Shown piece after piece: positions 15,773 to 24,846 of a DNA stretch of 64,000 nt. The stretch is from Stutzerimonas stutzeri (GTDB taxonomy: Bacteria > Pseudomonadota > Gammaproteobacteria > Pseudomonadales > Pseudomonadaceae). The DNA is taken from positions 1 through 64,000 of the forward strand of contig NZ_JAMOHZ010000002.1 of assembly GCF_024448715.1 (NCBI RefSeq), in the 5' to 3' direction. Under the pieces are notes generated by a model. That model was not told where the DNA came from, ran no database searches, and saw nothing but the letters and a program-made list of their open reading frames with translations. Position 1 is the stretch's first letter, and every line of letters begins with the position of its first letter. The position numbers were made by a program, and so were the translations under genes.

Positions 15773-16690
15773 TCAAGGCATGAACGGCGCCTGATCGATC
15801 AGCGCCCGGCAACGCTCGATCAGGTGTTCGCGCAGCAAGCGCAGGGTTTCGCCCAGGTGAGCCCGATGCGCGCAGATCAAGTTCAGCGGAGCCGGCTCTC
15901 CCAGCAGGGCCGGCAACAGTACCGTCAGCCGCCCGGCCTGCACGTCTTGAGCGACGTCCAGCCATGACTTGTAGACCAGCCCGTGCCCCGCCAAAGCCCA
16001 GCGATGCACCACATCGGCGTCGTCACTGATGCGATCACCTGCCACCACCTGCACCATCTCCCTGCGCCCGTCATGAAAACACCAGCGCTCGTGAACACGC
16101 CCGGCCAGCATGAAGCGCAGGCAATTATGCTCAGTCAGCTCCCTCAGCTCGCGCGGCGCGCCATGACGCGCCAGATAGGCTGGCGCGGCGCACAGCACAC
16201 GGCGATTCGCCGTCGCCACCGGTAGCGCCACCAGACTGGAATCTTCCGGCGTGCCATAGCGCAAAGCGATGTCTACCGGCTGACGGAAAAGATCGGCATT
16301 GCGGTCTGCCAGGAGCAATCGCAGGCTGATCAGCGGATGCTGCCGCTGAAACTCGTCGAGCCAGGGCAACAACACGTTGCGGCCGAAATCAGACGGTGCG
16401 GCCAGCTGCAACTGGCCGCTGATGGATGCCTTGCCACCGGCCAGCAGCTGCTGGCCCTCGCTCAAGCTCTGCAAGGCGGCTCGTGCGTGCACCAGATACT
16501 GCTCACCCTCACCGGTCAGGCGCAGGCTGCGCGTGGAGCGCACCAGCAATCGGCATCCCAGCTCCGCCTCCAGCCGCTTGAGCGCGGCACTGGCTACTGC
16601 TGGCGATAACTCCAATGCGCGGGCCGCCGCGGACAGGCTGCCCAGGTCAGCGGTGCGAACGAAAATTTGCAGATCGTCGGTGCGTAGCAT
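15773..16690 (-). CDS. LysR-family transcriptional regulator
   Basis: This 305-residue LysR regulator has an N-terminal winged helix (residues 5-63, DDLQIFVRTADLGSLSAAARAL) and a periplasmic-binding-like effector domain (about 90-295). I start at the ATG at 16690. A TTG two codons earlier is possible but overlaps the operator candidate. It diverges from the alcohol dehydrogenase gene at 16793, so it probably controls it and itself. The effector is not known. It ends 30 bases from the end of add, on the opposite strand. Confidence 0.88.
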   Translation of the reverse strand: MLRTDDLQIFVRTADLGSLSAAARALELSPAVASAALKRLEAELGCRLLVRSTRSLRLTGEGEQYLVHARAALQSLSEGQQLLAGGKASISGQLQLAAPSDFGRNVLLPWLDEFQRQHPLISLRLLLADRNADLFRQPVDIALRYGTPEDSSLVALPVATANRRVLCAAPAYLARHGAPRELRELTEHNCLRFMLAGRVHERWCFHDGRREMVQVVAGDRISDDADVVHRWALAGHGLVYKSWLDVAQDVQAGRLTVLLPALLGEPAPLNLICAHRAHLGETLRLLREHLIERCRALIDQAPFMP

Positions 16691-16709
16691 TTTCAATATT
16701 TCGTTGAAA
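16691..16709. promoter_or_regulatory. LysR-type operator candidate between the divergent genes
   Basis: TTTCAA at 16691-16696 and TTGAAA at 16704-16709 form an inverted repeat of the T-N11-A kind around seven bases. It overlaps the start of the LysR gene and lies 84 bases upstream of the dehydrogenase ATG. Confidence 0.5.
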
Positions 16710-16792
16710 GAGCGTCGCCTAATATGAGGTTTTTCTTCGCAACACGAAAGCCGAACATGGCATCACTTCGCACCGTCATCAAAGGAACAAAC

Positions 16793-17806
16793 ATGAAAGC
16801 CATTGCGTACCGCCAATCCCTACCCATCGATAACCCGCAATCGTTGCTGGATATCGAGCTGCCCGAGCCGACGCCAGGGCCGCGTGATCTGTTGGTCGAG
16901 GTACGTGCGATCTCGGTGAATCCAGTAGATACCAAAATCCGCATGCGCGTGCAGCCGGAGGACGGCCAGCATCAGGTACTCGGCTGGGACGTTGCAGGCG
17001 TGGTGCGTGCGGTGGGCAGCGAGGTCAGCTTGTTCAAGCCTGGCGACGAGGTGTTCTATGCCGGGGCACTGGATCGTCCGGGCGCCAACAGCGAATTGCA
17101 TCTGGTCGATGAACGCATCGTCGGTCGCAAGCCGTCTTCATTGGATTTCGCTGCAGCGGCGGCTTTACCGCTAACCTCGATTACGGCCTGGGAGCTGCTC
17201 TTCGAACGGCTGCAGATCAGCGAGGGAACCGAAGACCAAAACCAACGCCTGCTGATCGTCGGTGCCGCCGGCGGTGTCGGTTCAATTCTTACTCAGTTGG
17301 CCCGCCAGCTGACCGGGCTCAAGGTGATCGGCAGCGCCTCGCGCCCCGACACCCAGGCGTGGGTCCGTGAGCACGGCGCCCACGAGGTGATCGATCACAG
17401 CCAGCCGCTCGCCGATGAACTGCAGCGCCTGGGCATCGCGGATGTCACTCACGTCGCCAGTCTGACCCACACCGACCTGCACTTGCCGCAAATCGTCGAA
17501 GCTCTTCAACCGCAGGGCCGGCTGGCGCTGATCGACGACCCAGCAAACCTCGATATCAGCCTGCTCAAGCGCAAGAGCCTGTCGTTGCACTGGGAGTTCA
17601 TGTACACGCGCTCGCTGTACCAGACGCCGGACATGATCGCTCAGCACCAGTTGCTTAACCGCGTCGCCGAGCTGATCGACAGCGGTGTGCTGAAGACGAC
17701 CCTGGGCGAGCATTACGGGCAAATCAACGCAAAGAATCTGCGCCGCGCCCATGCCTTTATCGAAAGCGGCAAAGCTAAGGGCAAGATCGTGCTCGAAGGC
17801 TTCTGA
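16793..17806 (+). CDS. zinc-type alcohol dehydrogenase family oxidoreductase (MDR)
   Basis: This 337-residue enzyme is of the medium-chain dehydrogenase/quinone-reductase superfamily. A GroES-like N-terminal domain (GWDVAGVVRAVGSEVSLFKPGDEVFYAG) is followed by a Rossmann domain with a glycine motif (VGAAGGVGS near residue 155). Catalytic zinc cysteines are absent at the usual places, so it resembles quinone oxidoreductases rather than true zinc enzymes. The ATG at 16793 has AAAGGAAC upstream. The upstream frame to 16724 reads into the operator. It diverges from a LysR gene. Confidence 0.85.
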   Translation: MKAIAYRQSLPIDNPQSLLDIELPEPTPGPRDLLVEVRAISVNPVDTKIRMRVQPEDGQHQVLGWDVAGVVRAVGSEVSLFKPGDEVFYAGALDRPGANSELHLVDERIVGRKPSSLDFAAAAALPLTSITAWELLFERLQISEGTEDQNQRLLIVGAAGGVGSILTQLARQLTGLKVIGSASRPDTQAWVREHGAHEVIDHSQPLADELQRLGIADVTHVASLTHTDLHLPQIVEALQPQGRLALIDDPANLDISLLKRKSLSLHWEFMYTRSLYQTPDMIAQHQLLNRVAELIDSGVLKTTLGEHYGQINAKNLRRAHAFIESGKAKGKIVLEGF

Positions 17807-17827
17807 GCCGACCTACGCAGCGGTACT

Positions 17828-19033
17828 TCAGCTCGAAGATGAGGCACCGCTGTCGCGCCGTTGCGAAACCATCTGCTGTCCGGTGTACCAAGCCAGGCAC
17901 GCCGACAGCAACGCACAGACGACTATCACCAAAGCCATCGGCACCGCCGTGCCGTTGTGCAACGCACCCACCGCTGCCGAAGCAGCCGCAGCGATGCCGA
18001 ACTGCAGACTGCCCATCAACGCCGAGGCCATTCCAGCCTGCTGGCCTTGCCGCGCCATGGCACAGGCGGTCACGTTCGGCAGAATGCTGCCGAGCGTCGC
18101 CAGGCCCATGAACAGCGGAATCAGCAACGGCCAGAGCGCATCGGGCTCGCTCCATGCGACCACCAGCAGCACGGCACCGCAGGCGGAATAGAACCAGACG
18201 AAACGCCGCAGCCAGAATCCCGGACCACGCAGCCGCACCAGGCGCGCATTGATCTGCGAGACCAGAATGAAGCCTGCCGCATTGCTGCCGAACAGCCAGC
18301 CGTAATGCTCGGCCGGCACGCCATAAAGTTCGATGAAAACAAATGGTGATCCGGCAATGTAGGCGAACATTCCGGCCATCGCCACGCCGCCGCAGAGCGC
18401 GAAGGCGATGAATTCGCGATCACGGAACAGCTCGATATAACGCCCAAGGGTGCCGCCGAGGTGATGTTTCGGCGCATCCGCCGGAAGGGTTTCCGGCAAC
18501 CACAGCGCGACCGCAAGGCCGCAGACAGCACTGAAGACCGTTAGCGAGATGAATATCGATTGCCAGCCAAAAGCGTTATTCAACAGGCCACCGGCCAGCG
18601 GCGCGAGGATCGGTGCCAGCCCCATCACCAACATCAGCTGGGAAAACACCTTGGCCGCCTGTACCGGATCGCAGCTATCCCGCACCACCGCACGCGTCAC
18701 CACGATGCCGGCACAGCCACCGAGCGCCTGAACGAATCGCGCCGCGATCAGCCAGTCCAGCGTCGGCGCGAAGGAACACGCCAGAGAAGCCAGGGTAAAT
18801 AGCGTCACGCCGACCAGCAGCGGCCAGCGCCGCCCGTAGCGATCAGCCAAGGGGCCATAGACCAACTGGCCGAATGCGAGCCCAATGAAGTAAGCAGCCA
18901 GCGACAGTTGCACATGCTCGACATCGGTGGCGAAATCTCGCGCCATTGCCGGAAAAGCGGGCAGATAAAAGTCGATGGCCAGCGGGCCGAAGGCACTGAG
19001 GGCGCCCAATATCAGGAGAAGCGGGAGGCGCAT
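17828..19033 (-). CDS. Bcr/CflA-type multidrug MFS transporter
   Basis: This 401-residue protein has twelve transmembrane helices and the Bcr/CflA motifs: FGPLAIDFYLPAFPAMARDF in helix 1, FGQLVYGPLADRYGRR in loop 2-3, and AARFVQALGGCAGIVVTRAVVRD in helix 4. Members export bicyclomycin, sulfonamides or chloramphenicol-like compounds by proton antiport. The substrate cannot be inferred. It diverges from a TtgR-like TetR regulator (19238) across a 204-base region with a palindrome, so it is a plausible target. Length and start are normal. Confidence 0.88.
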   Translation of the reverse strand: MRLPLLLILGALSAFGPLAIDFYLPAFPAMARDFATDVEHVQLSLAAYFIGLAFGQLVYGPLADRYGRRWPLLVGVTLFTLASLACSFAPTLDWLIAARFVQALGGCAGIVVTRAVVRDSCDPVQAAKVFSQLMLVMGLAPILAPLAGGLLNNAFGWQSIFISLTVFSAVCGLAVALWLPETLPADAPKHHLGGTLGRYIELFRDREFIAFALCGGVAMAGMFAYIAGSPFVFIELYGVPAEHYGWLFGSNAAGFILVSQINARLVRLRGPGFWLRRFVWFYSACGAVLLVVAWSEPDALWPLLIPLFMGLATLGSILPNVTACAMARQGQQAGMASALMGSLQFGIAAAASAAVGALHNGTAVPMALVIVVCALLSACLAWYTGQQMVSQRRDSGASSSS

Positions 19034-19124
19034 TGAGATAACTCACAAGCTGGAAAAAAGCAGATGCACCAGCGCACGACAAGGTCGCGGCTGAGATCGA
19101 ACGTTTACAGAGAAGGTAAGATGC

Positions 19125-19152
19125 TGTTACATACACAGACGATTGTAAACAA
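19125..19152. promoter_or_regulatory. TetR/TtgR-type operator candidate
   Basis: TGTTACA at 19125-19131 and TGTAAACA at 19144-19151 form an inverted repeat around 12 bases. A GTTTACA half-site also lies near 19103. It sits between the divergent MFS and TetR genes, and resembles the TtgR/AcrR operators with TGTAAA arms. Confidence 0.5.
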
Positions 19153-19237
19153 CCAAAGTTGCAGAAGTTGAAGACTAACTGCACACCACCACGCCCGACA
19201 GGGCCCTAACGCAGCCCGAAGCTGCCGTAGCTCAAAC

Positions 19238-19867
19238 ATGCGAAGAACCAAAGAAGACGCCGAAAAGACCCGCATTGCCCTACTGGCTTCCGCCGAGCGG
19301 TTGTTCCTGGACAAGGGGGTGGCGCATACCAGCCTCGACCAGATCGCTCGCGATGCCGGCGTTACCCGTGGCGCTGTGTATTGGCACTTCCAGAACAAGG
19401 CTCATCTGTTTCATGAAATGCTCAATCAGGTTCGCCTGCCGCCCGAGCAGATGGCTGAACGCCTCTGTAGTTGCACGCAACAGCAACCTTTGCGGGCGCT
19501 GCGTGAGCTCTGCATCGAAGGCATCACTTCGTTGGGCCGCGATGAGCAAAAGCGACGTGTGATGACCATCCTGCTTCACCGCTGCGAGTTCACCGAAGAA
19601 CTGCGTGAAGCCGAAGAGCGCCACCATGCGTTTATCAATCTGTTCATCGAGCTCTGCGAAAAGTTACTGGAAAGCGCGGCCAGCCACCTTAATCCCGGAG
19701 TCACCCCTCGGCTCGCCGCCCGTACGTTGCATGCATTGATAGTTGGCTTGTTCAGCGACTGGACCCGTGACCCGACAATATTCGACCCCGAAGTCGACGG
19801 CCCCGCGCTGATCGACCCGATTTTCCGTGGCCTGGCAAAAGACTGGGAAAGCTCGCCCATCATCTGA
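19238..19867 (+). CDS. TtgR/AcrR-like TetR-family repressor
   Basis: This 209-residue repressor has the N-terminal TetR helix-turn-helix (TSLDQIARDAGVTRGAVYWHFQNKAHLFHEML, residues 31-62), closely like TtgR/AcrR regulators of RND efflux pumps, and a C-terminal ligand pocket. Ligand-free it binds its operator; drugs or solvents release it. The usual RND pump genes (ttgABC or mexAB type) are not next to it. Instead it diverges from a Bcr/CflA exporter. Whether it acts on that exporter or on a distant pump is unknown. The upstream start site has no strong ribosome site. Confidence 0.85.
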   Translation: MRRTKEDAEKTRIALLASAERLFLDKGVAHTSLDQIARDAGVTRGAVYWHFQNKAHLFHEMLNQVRLPPEQMAERLCSCTQQQPLRALRELCIEGITSLGRDEQKRRVMTILLHRCEFTEELREAEERHHAFINLFIELCEKLLESAASHLNPGVTPRLAARTLHALIVGLFSDWTRDPTIFDPEVDGPALIDPIFRGLAKDWESSPII

Positions 19868-20183
19868 TCCGAGCGCGATAGGCGGCAGTACTCTCTGCTG
19901 CCGATCCGCTTACCGAACCTGATGCCCCTCTTTGCTCGATCACTCGGGTATCGCCGCCTCACTGAGTCTTGCCCCAACCCGCACCACGCCAGCGTCGAGA
20001 TCATGTCGACGCTGGCATTGCCATCACAACCGGATCGTGTGGTCACAGCGCGCTCACAATGCGCCAGTCTTACCGCTCATTTTGACGTCTGCGTCGACAC
20101 GCCCTTTTAACTGTCCTACGGATAGCTCGACTTTGGCGCATGGACAGCGTCCAACAGCTCAAATACGGCACGGGACGCCGGGG
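19868..20183. other. intergenic region with a strong hairpin, no gene supported
   Basis: GCCAGCGTCGA at 19988-19998 pairs with TCGACGCTGGC at 20006-20016 around a seven-base loop, a strong stem with no T-run. It could be a terminator for the TetR gene. The rest of the gap shows nothing clear until the copA promoter. Confidence 0.45.
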
Positions 20184-20214
20184 TTGACCTTGCCATAGGG
20201 TTAAGGTTGATCAT
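20184..20214 (+). promoter_or_regulatory. CueR-type promoter of copA
   Basis: A -35 box TTGACC (20184-20189) and -10 GATCAT (20209-20214) are separated by 19 bases, the long spacer of MerR-family promoters. Within it the dyad ACCTTGCC (20187-20194) and GGTTAAGGT (20199-20207) matches CueR operators. The copA ATG is 27 bases downstream. Confidence 0.85.
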
Positions 20215-20240
20215 CGCTGACAGGCTAATCGGGAGTGAAG

Positions 20241-22622
20241 ATGTCCAGCTCAACCTACACCCTGCCCATCACCGGCATGACCTGCGCCAGCTGCGCCGGA
20301 CGGGTCGAGCGCGCGTTGCTGAAGGTGCCCGGCGTGGAACACGCAGCCGTGAACCTGGCCGCCGAGCAAGTTCGTATCGAAACTGCCAAGGACGATCTCG
20401 CCGGGCTGATTCAGGCCGTGGAAAAGGCCGGTTATGGCGTACCGGTACAGACCCTCGAACTGGCAATCGACGGTATGACCTGCGCCAGTTGCGTAGGCCG
20501 GGTCGAGCGCGCGCTGCTAAAAGTGCCGGGCGTGCGCAGTGCATCGGTGAATCTGGCCAGCGAGCGCGCCCATATCGAGGTGCTCGGCGCAGTCGATCCG
20601 GAAATACTGATTCAGGCGGTCGAAGCAGCCGGCTACAAAGCCCAGACCAGCGGCTCGGAACAGCCAGCCTCAGACAATACCGAGCGTCGTCTACGCCGCG
20701 AACGCTGGGCGGTCATCGCCGCACTGCTTCTGGCTGCACCGCTAGTAGTGCCGATGTTTGGCGAGCTGTTCGATCAGCATTGGATGCTGCCGCCCTGGGT
20801 GCAATTCCTCCTGGCGACGCCGGTGCAGTTCATTCTTGGCGCGCGCTTCTATATCGCCGGCTGGAAGGCTGTTCGGGCCGGCGCCGGCAACATGGATTTG
20901 TTGGTCGCTATCGGCACCAGCGCTGGCTACGGCTTGAGCCTCTACCAATGGTGGGCCGTGTCTGCCGGCCAAACGCCGCATTTGTACTTCGAGGCATCGG
21001 CGGTCGTCATCGCCCTGGTGTTGCTCGGCAAATATCTCGAGAGCCGCGCCAAGCGCCAGACCAGTGCCGCCATCCGTGCCCTTGAAGCGCTACGCCCTGA
21101 TCGAGCGGTGCGGGTCATTGATGGCCAGGAAGAAGATGTCGCCATTGCCATGCTGCGATTGGGCGATCTGGTGCTGGTGAAGCCCGGCGAACGTTTCCCG
21201 GTGGATGGCGAGGTGATCGACGGCGAAAGTCAGGCCGACGAGGCGCTGATCAGCGGCGAGAGCCTGCCGGTTGCCAAAGTTCCCGGCGACCGCATCACCG
21301 GCGGCGCTATCAATGGTGAAGGGCGGCTGTTGGTACGCACCACCGCGCTGGGTGGCGAGACGGTGCTGGCGCGCATCATCCGTCTGGTCGAAGACGCCCA
21401 GGCCGCCAAGGCGCCGATCCAGAAATTGGTCGACAAGGTCAGTCAGGTGTTCGTCCCGGCAGTGCTGGTGATCGCGATATGCACGGTGATCGGCTGGCTA
21501 TCGGCCGGCGCGTCGGCGGAAGTCGCGTTGATCAACGCGGTCGCGGTACTGGTGATCGCCTGCCCCTGCGCCCTCGGGCTCGCCACCCCAGCGGCGATCA
21601 TGGCGGGCACTGGCGTGGCGGCGCGTCACGGCATCCTGATAAAAGATGCCGAGGCGCTGGAAGTCGCCCACGCTGTCACGGCGGTAGCCTTCGACAAGAC
21701 CGGCACGCTGACCTCAGGCAAGCCACGCATCGTGCACCTTCATGCAAACGATGGCGATGAGGCCGCGCTGCTGCAGCTGGCCGGCGCGCTGCAACGCGGC
21801 AGTGAACATCCGCTGGCGCGGGCAGTGCTGGACCGCTGCGAAGAGCGCGGGCTGGACGTGCCTGATGTAGAGCAGAGCCAATCGCTGACCGGGCGCGGCA
21901 TCGCTGGTGATCTCGACGGCCGTTCACTGGTTCTGGGCAATCGGCGCCTGCTGGACGATAACGGCCTGCAGCCAGGCGATCTCACTGAGCAGGCGCAGGC
22001 CTGGGAAGCCGAAGGACGCACGCTGTCCTGGCTGATCGAGACGGCTCCGCAGCCGCGTGTGCTTGGCCTGTTCGCTTTCGGCGATAGCCTCAAGGACGGC
22101 GCGGCGGACGCAATCGCCGCGCTGAACACGAGAAATATCGAAAGCCACCTGATCACCGGCGACAACCGCGGCAGTGCCCGTGTGGTGGCGGAGGCGCTGC
22201 AGATCCACAGCGTGCACGCCGAGGTCTTGCCTGCGGACAAAGCCGCAACGGTCGTCGAGCTGAAGAAAGGTGGCGCGGTGGTGGCGATGGTCGGCGACGG
22301 CATCAACGATGCGCCGGCATTGGCCGCAGCCGACGTCGGCATCGCCATGGGCGGCGGCACAGACGTGGCCATGCACGCCGCCGGCATCACTCTGATGCGC
22401 GGCGATCCGCGACTGGTACCGGCGGCGCTGGAGATCAGTCGGCGCACGTATCGCAAGATCCAGCAGAACCTGTTCTGGGCGTTCATCTATAACCTGGTGG
22501 GCATTCCGCTTGCAGCCTTGGGCTTCCTTAACCCGGTGATGGCCGGCGCGGCGATGGCGCTGTCGAGCGTCAGCGTGGTCAGCAATGCGCTGCTGCTCAA
22601 GCGCTGGAAACCGGAGCAGTAG
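20241..22622 (+). CDS. copA: copper-exporting P1B-type ATPase with two metal-binding domains
   Basis: This 793-residue pump exports Cu(I) from the cytosol using ATP. Two heavy-metal domains carry GMTCASC (Cys15/Cys18 and Cys81/Cys84). Eight membrane helices follow, with the CPC metal-transport motif ([10 protein letters not shown]), the phosphorylation motif DKTGT, and the hinge [11 protein letters not shown] start at the ATG at 20241, seven bases after GGGAG. A GTG two codons earlier is also possible. Behind it is cueR on the same strand, and the promoter upstream has the CueR dyad, so copper ions induce the operon. Confidence 0.95.
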   Translation: MSSSTYTLPITGMTCASCAGRVERALLKVPGVEHAAVNLAAEQVRIETAKDDLAGLIQAVEKAGYGVPVQTLELAIDGMTCASCVGRVERALLKVPGVRSASVNLASERAHIEVLGAVDPEILIQAVEAAGYKAQTSGSEQPASDNTERRLRRERWAVIAALLLAAPLVVPMFGELFDQHWMLPPWVQFLLATPVQFILGARFYIAGWKAVRAGAGNMDLLVAIGTSAGYGLSLYQWWAVSAGQTPHLYFEASAVVIALVLLGKYLESRAKRQTSAAIRALEALRPDRAVRVIDGQEEDVAIAMLRLGDLVLVKPGERFPVDGEVIDGESQADEALISGESLPVAKVPGDRITGGAINGEGRLLVRTTALGGETVLARIIRLVEDAQAAKAPIQKLVDKVSQVFVPAVLVIAICTVIGWLSAGASAEVALINAVAVLVIACPCALGLATPAAIMAGTGVAARHGILIKDAEALEVAHAVTAVAFDKTGTLTSGKPRIVHLHANDGDEAALLQLAGALQRGSEHPLARAVLDRCEERGLDVPDVEQSQSLTGRGIAGDLDGRSLVLGNRRLLDDNGLQPGDLTEQAQAWEAEGRTLSWLIETAPQPRVLGLFAFGDSLKDGAADAIAALNTRNIESHLITGDNRGSARVVAEALQIHSVHAEVLPADKAATVVELKKGGAVVAMVGDGINDAPALAAADVGIAMGGGTDVAMHAAGITLMRGDPRLVPAALEISRRTYRKIQQNLFWAFIYNLVGIPLAALGFLNPVMAGAAMALSSVSVVSNALLLKRWKPEQ

Positions 22623-22696
22623 CAGCAGATGTACCCATCGCAACGAGGCCACGTTGAACGGATGCAACCTCGACCCCCGCAAGACTTGGAGGCAGC

Positions 22697-23095
22697 ATGA
22701 ATATTGGTCAGGCAGCGAAGAACACCGGCCTGTCGGCAAAGATGATTCGCTATTACGAATCCATCGACCTGATCAGCCCCGCCGGACGCAGCGCCAACGG
22801 TTATCGTCACTATGCCCAGGAAGACCTGCACCGCCTCGGCTTCATCAAGCGCTCACGCGATATGGGCTTTTCGCTTGAAGAAGTGGGCAAGCTGCTCACG
22901 CTCTGGCAGGACCGCCAGCGTGCCAGCGCCGATGTGAAGGCGCTGGCTGGTTCGCACATCGACGCGTTGAACCAGAAGATCGCCGAACTGGTAGGTCTGC
23001 GCGACACATTGCAGGAGCTAGTCGATACCTGCCACGGCGATGACCGCCCGGATTGCCCAATTCTGAAGGGCCTGGAGTCCGGCGGGTGCGATTGA
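22697..23095 (+). CDS. cueR: Cu(I)-responsive MerR-family regulator CueR
   Basis: This 132-residue MerR regulator starts with the winged helix (MNIGQAAKNTGLSAKMIRYYE) and has a dimerisation helix and a C-terminal metal loop with Cys112 and Cys120 (CHGDDRPDC). This pair of cysteines with no serine or histidine extras is the Cu(I)/Ag(I) signature of CueR. It follows copA by 74 bases on the same strand and should activate the promoter at 20184. The start at 22697 follows a CTTGGAGGCAGC ribosome site. Confidence 0.93.
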   Translation: MNIGQAAKNTGLSAKMIRYYESIDLISPAGRSANGYRHYAQEDLHRLGFIKRSRDMGFSLEEVGKLLTLWQDRQRASADVKALAGSHIDALNQKIAELVGLRDTLQELVDTCHGDDRPDCPILKGLESGGCD

Positions 23096-23144
23096 GCGGC
23101 AGCTGGTTTGCTGGCTTATAAAAGTAGTAGAGATGTCTGTTTTA

Positions 23145-23170
23145 ACTTGTAGCTTATGGCTGAAGCTTAG
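23145..23170. repeat. degenerate AGCTTG-type repeat
   Basis: ACTTGTAGCTTATGGCTGAAG belongs to the AGCTTGAAGCTTG-like sequence also seen at 45917-46015 and 52480-52560. It lies between cueR and the ferritin gene. Confidence 0.4.
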
Positions 23171-23176
23171 GTGCTT

Positions 23177-23641
23177 TCACGCCTGCGACTGCAGATAGTT
23201 CTGTAAACCGATGCGGTCGATCAGCCCGAGCTGCTGCTCCAGCCAGTAGGCGTGATCTTCTTCGGTATCCATCAACTGCAGCGCCAGAATATCGCGCGTC
23301 TGGTAATCGCCCTGCTGCTCGGCCAGCGCCATGCCTTTGGCGAGGGCTTCACGAACCTTGTACTCCAGCGCCAGATCGCTGCGCAGCATCTCCGGCACGG
23401 TATGTCCTGCGTTTATCGCCTCGGGGGTCATATCGGGCGTGCCTTCGAGGAACAGGATGCGTTGCAGCAACGCATCGGCGTGCTGGGTTTCCTCCTCCAT
23501 CTCGTGATTGATTCGCTCGTAGAGTTTGCTGAAACCCCAATCGGCATACATACGCGAGTGCAGAAAATACTGGTCGCGCGCGGCCAGCTCTCCACGCAGC
23601 AGTTCTTTCAGATATTCGATGACTTGTGGCTGACCTTGCAT
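23177..23641 (-). CDS. bacterial ferritin (FtnA/BfrA type, heme ligand absent)
   Basis: This 154-residue iron store has the ferroxidase residues Glu18, Glu51, His54, Glu93, Glu127 and His130 in place. Bacterioferritins bind heme through Met52; here position 52 is Thr. This matches the ferritin-like BfrA/FtnA of Pseudomonas aeruginosa, which lacks bound heme at that site. I start at the ATG at 23641, which has CAGGAGAGA upstream. The longer frame to 23761 reads non-conserved residues. It makes 24-subunit shells in the cytosol. A RIO-type kinase gene lies 156 bases away on the same strand. Confidence 0.85.
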   Translation of the reverse strand: MQGQPQVIEYLKELLRGELAARDQYFLHSRMYADWGFSKLYERINHEMEEETQHADALLQRILFLEGTPDMTPEAINAGHTVPEMLRSDLALEYKVREALAKGMALAEQQGDYQTRDILALQLMDTEEDHAYWLEQQLGLIDRIGLQNYLQSQA

Positions 23642-23797
23642 TGCGACTCTCTCCTGCTCGCATTGAAACGCCGGCAATGATACGCCCAATCCACGTCGGG
23701 CGAAGCGTGCCCCTGCCATTACCGTGTAAGCGTGCCCGGTGAGTTCAGCATAGGCCGACAACTCATATTAAGCATGTCGGCACGACTCAGAGGCAGT

Positions 23798-24688
23798 TCA
23801 GTTGCGCATCCATGGCGGTGTCGGCGGCTCGTCGCTGGGCTCGTCCGTCGCATTGCGCAGGGCTTCCTTGCGCGCCTGGTCTGCGAGTGTCGCCTTGATC
23901 TCGCGCATCACCGCGTCCAGATCGGCGGCATCTTCCGGTTCGGCGAACTCACCGGTCAATTCGGTATCCGCCGTTAACTTGCCATCTTCGTAAAGTGCCC
24001 ACATTTCCTTGGCGTAGCGAGTGAACTTGAGCTCCGGCGCGAACTGGCCAAAGTACGCCGACATGTTGCCGACGTCGCGCTCGAGCATTTCGAAGGCGTG
24101 GTTGTTACCCGCTGCGTCCACCGCCTGCGGCAGGTCGATGATCACCGGGCCGTGCTCGTCGAGCAGCACGTTGAATTCGGAAAGGTCGCCATGTACCAAT
24201 CCGGCACAGAGCATTTTCACGACTTCGCCGATCATGAAGGCATGAAATTCCCGGGCATCGTCGGGATGCAGATCGACGTCGTTGAGACGCGGTGCAGCAT
24301 CACCGTCTTCGCCCGATATCATTTCCATCAGCAGCACGCCGTCGAGGAAATCGTAAGGCTTAGGCACGCGCACACCGGCGTCCGCCAGGCGGAACAGTGC
24401 AGCCACTTCGGCGTTCTGCCAGTTCTCTTCCTTTTCTTTGCGCCCATGCTTCGAACCCTTGGCCATGGCACGGGCGTCGCGGCTGCTGCGGACCTTGCGG
24501 CCTTCTTGATATTTAACCGCCTGGCGGAAACTGCGGTTGTTGGCTTCTTTGTACACCTTCGCGCAGCGCAGCTCGTCACCACAGCGCACCACATATACAG
24601 CTGCTTCCTTGCCGCTCATCAGCGGCCGCAGCACTTCGTCGATCAGCCCATCCTCGACCAGCGGCTCGAGTCGTTTTGGCGTTTTCAT
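23798..24688 (-). CDS. RIO1-family serine protein kinase
   Basis: This 296-residue protein is a bacterial RIO kinase. It has the flexible P-loop GKEAAVYVV (about residues 26-34), the lysine in CAKVYKEA, the catalytic loop LVHGDLSEFNVLL (about 164-176) and the metal motif IIDLPQAV. Eukaryotic and archaeal members act in ribosome maturation. The bacterial role is poorly known. It has a polar C-terminal tail (PSDEPPTPPWMRN). The order with the ferritin gene suggests no clear functional link. Confidence 0.88.
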   Translation of the reverse strand: MKTPKRLEPLVEDGLIDEVLRPLMSGKEAAVYVVRCGDELRCAKVYKEANNRSFRQAVKYQEGRKVRSSRDARAMAKGSKHGRKEKEENWQNAEVAALFRLADAGVRVPKPYDFLDGVLLMEMISGEDGDAAPRLNDVDLHPDDAREFHAFMIGEVVKMLCAGLVHGDLSEFNVLLDEHGPVIIDLPQAVDAAGNNHAFEMLERDVGNMSAYFGQFAPELKFTRYAKEMWALYEDGKLTADTELTGEFAEPEDAADLDAVMREIKATLADQARKEALRNATDEPSDEPPTPPWMRN

Positions 24689-24846
24689 CAGCGGCTTACA
24701 GACCCTATTCGACTATGCAGACCTGCAGGTTACGGTAATCGTCAGCACGCTTCCATGCTCGCCCGCAAGTTTGAAAGCGCAATGCGTATTGGCGTACAAG
24801 GCGATCAGGACGGACAATCGAATTCAACCCCCGATGGAGCCGCGCG

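Noticed and set aside
20207-21085. 292-residue plus-strand frame within copA
   Set aside because: It overlaps copA in another frame and is Arg-rich with no known motif.
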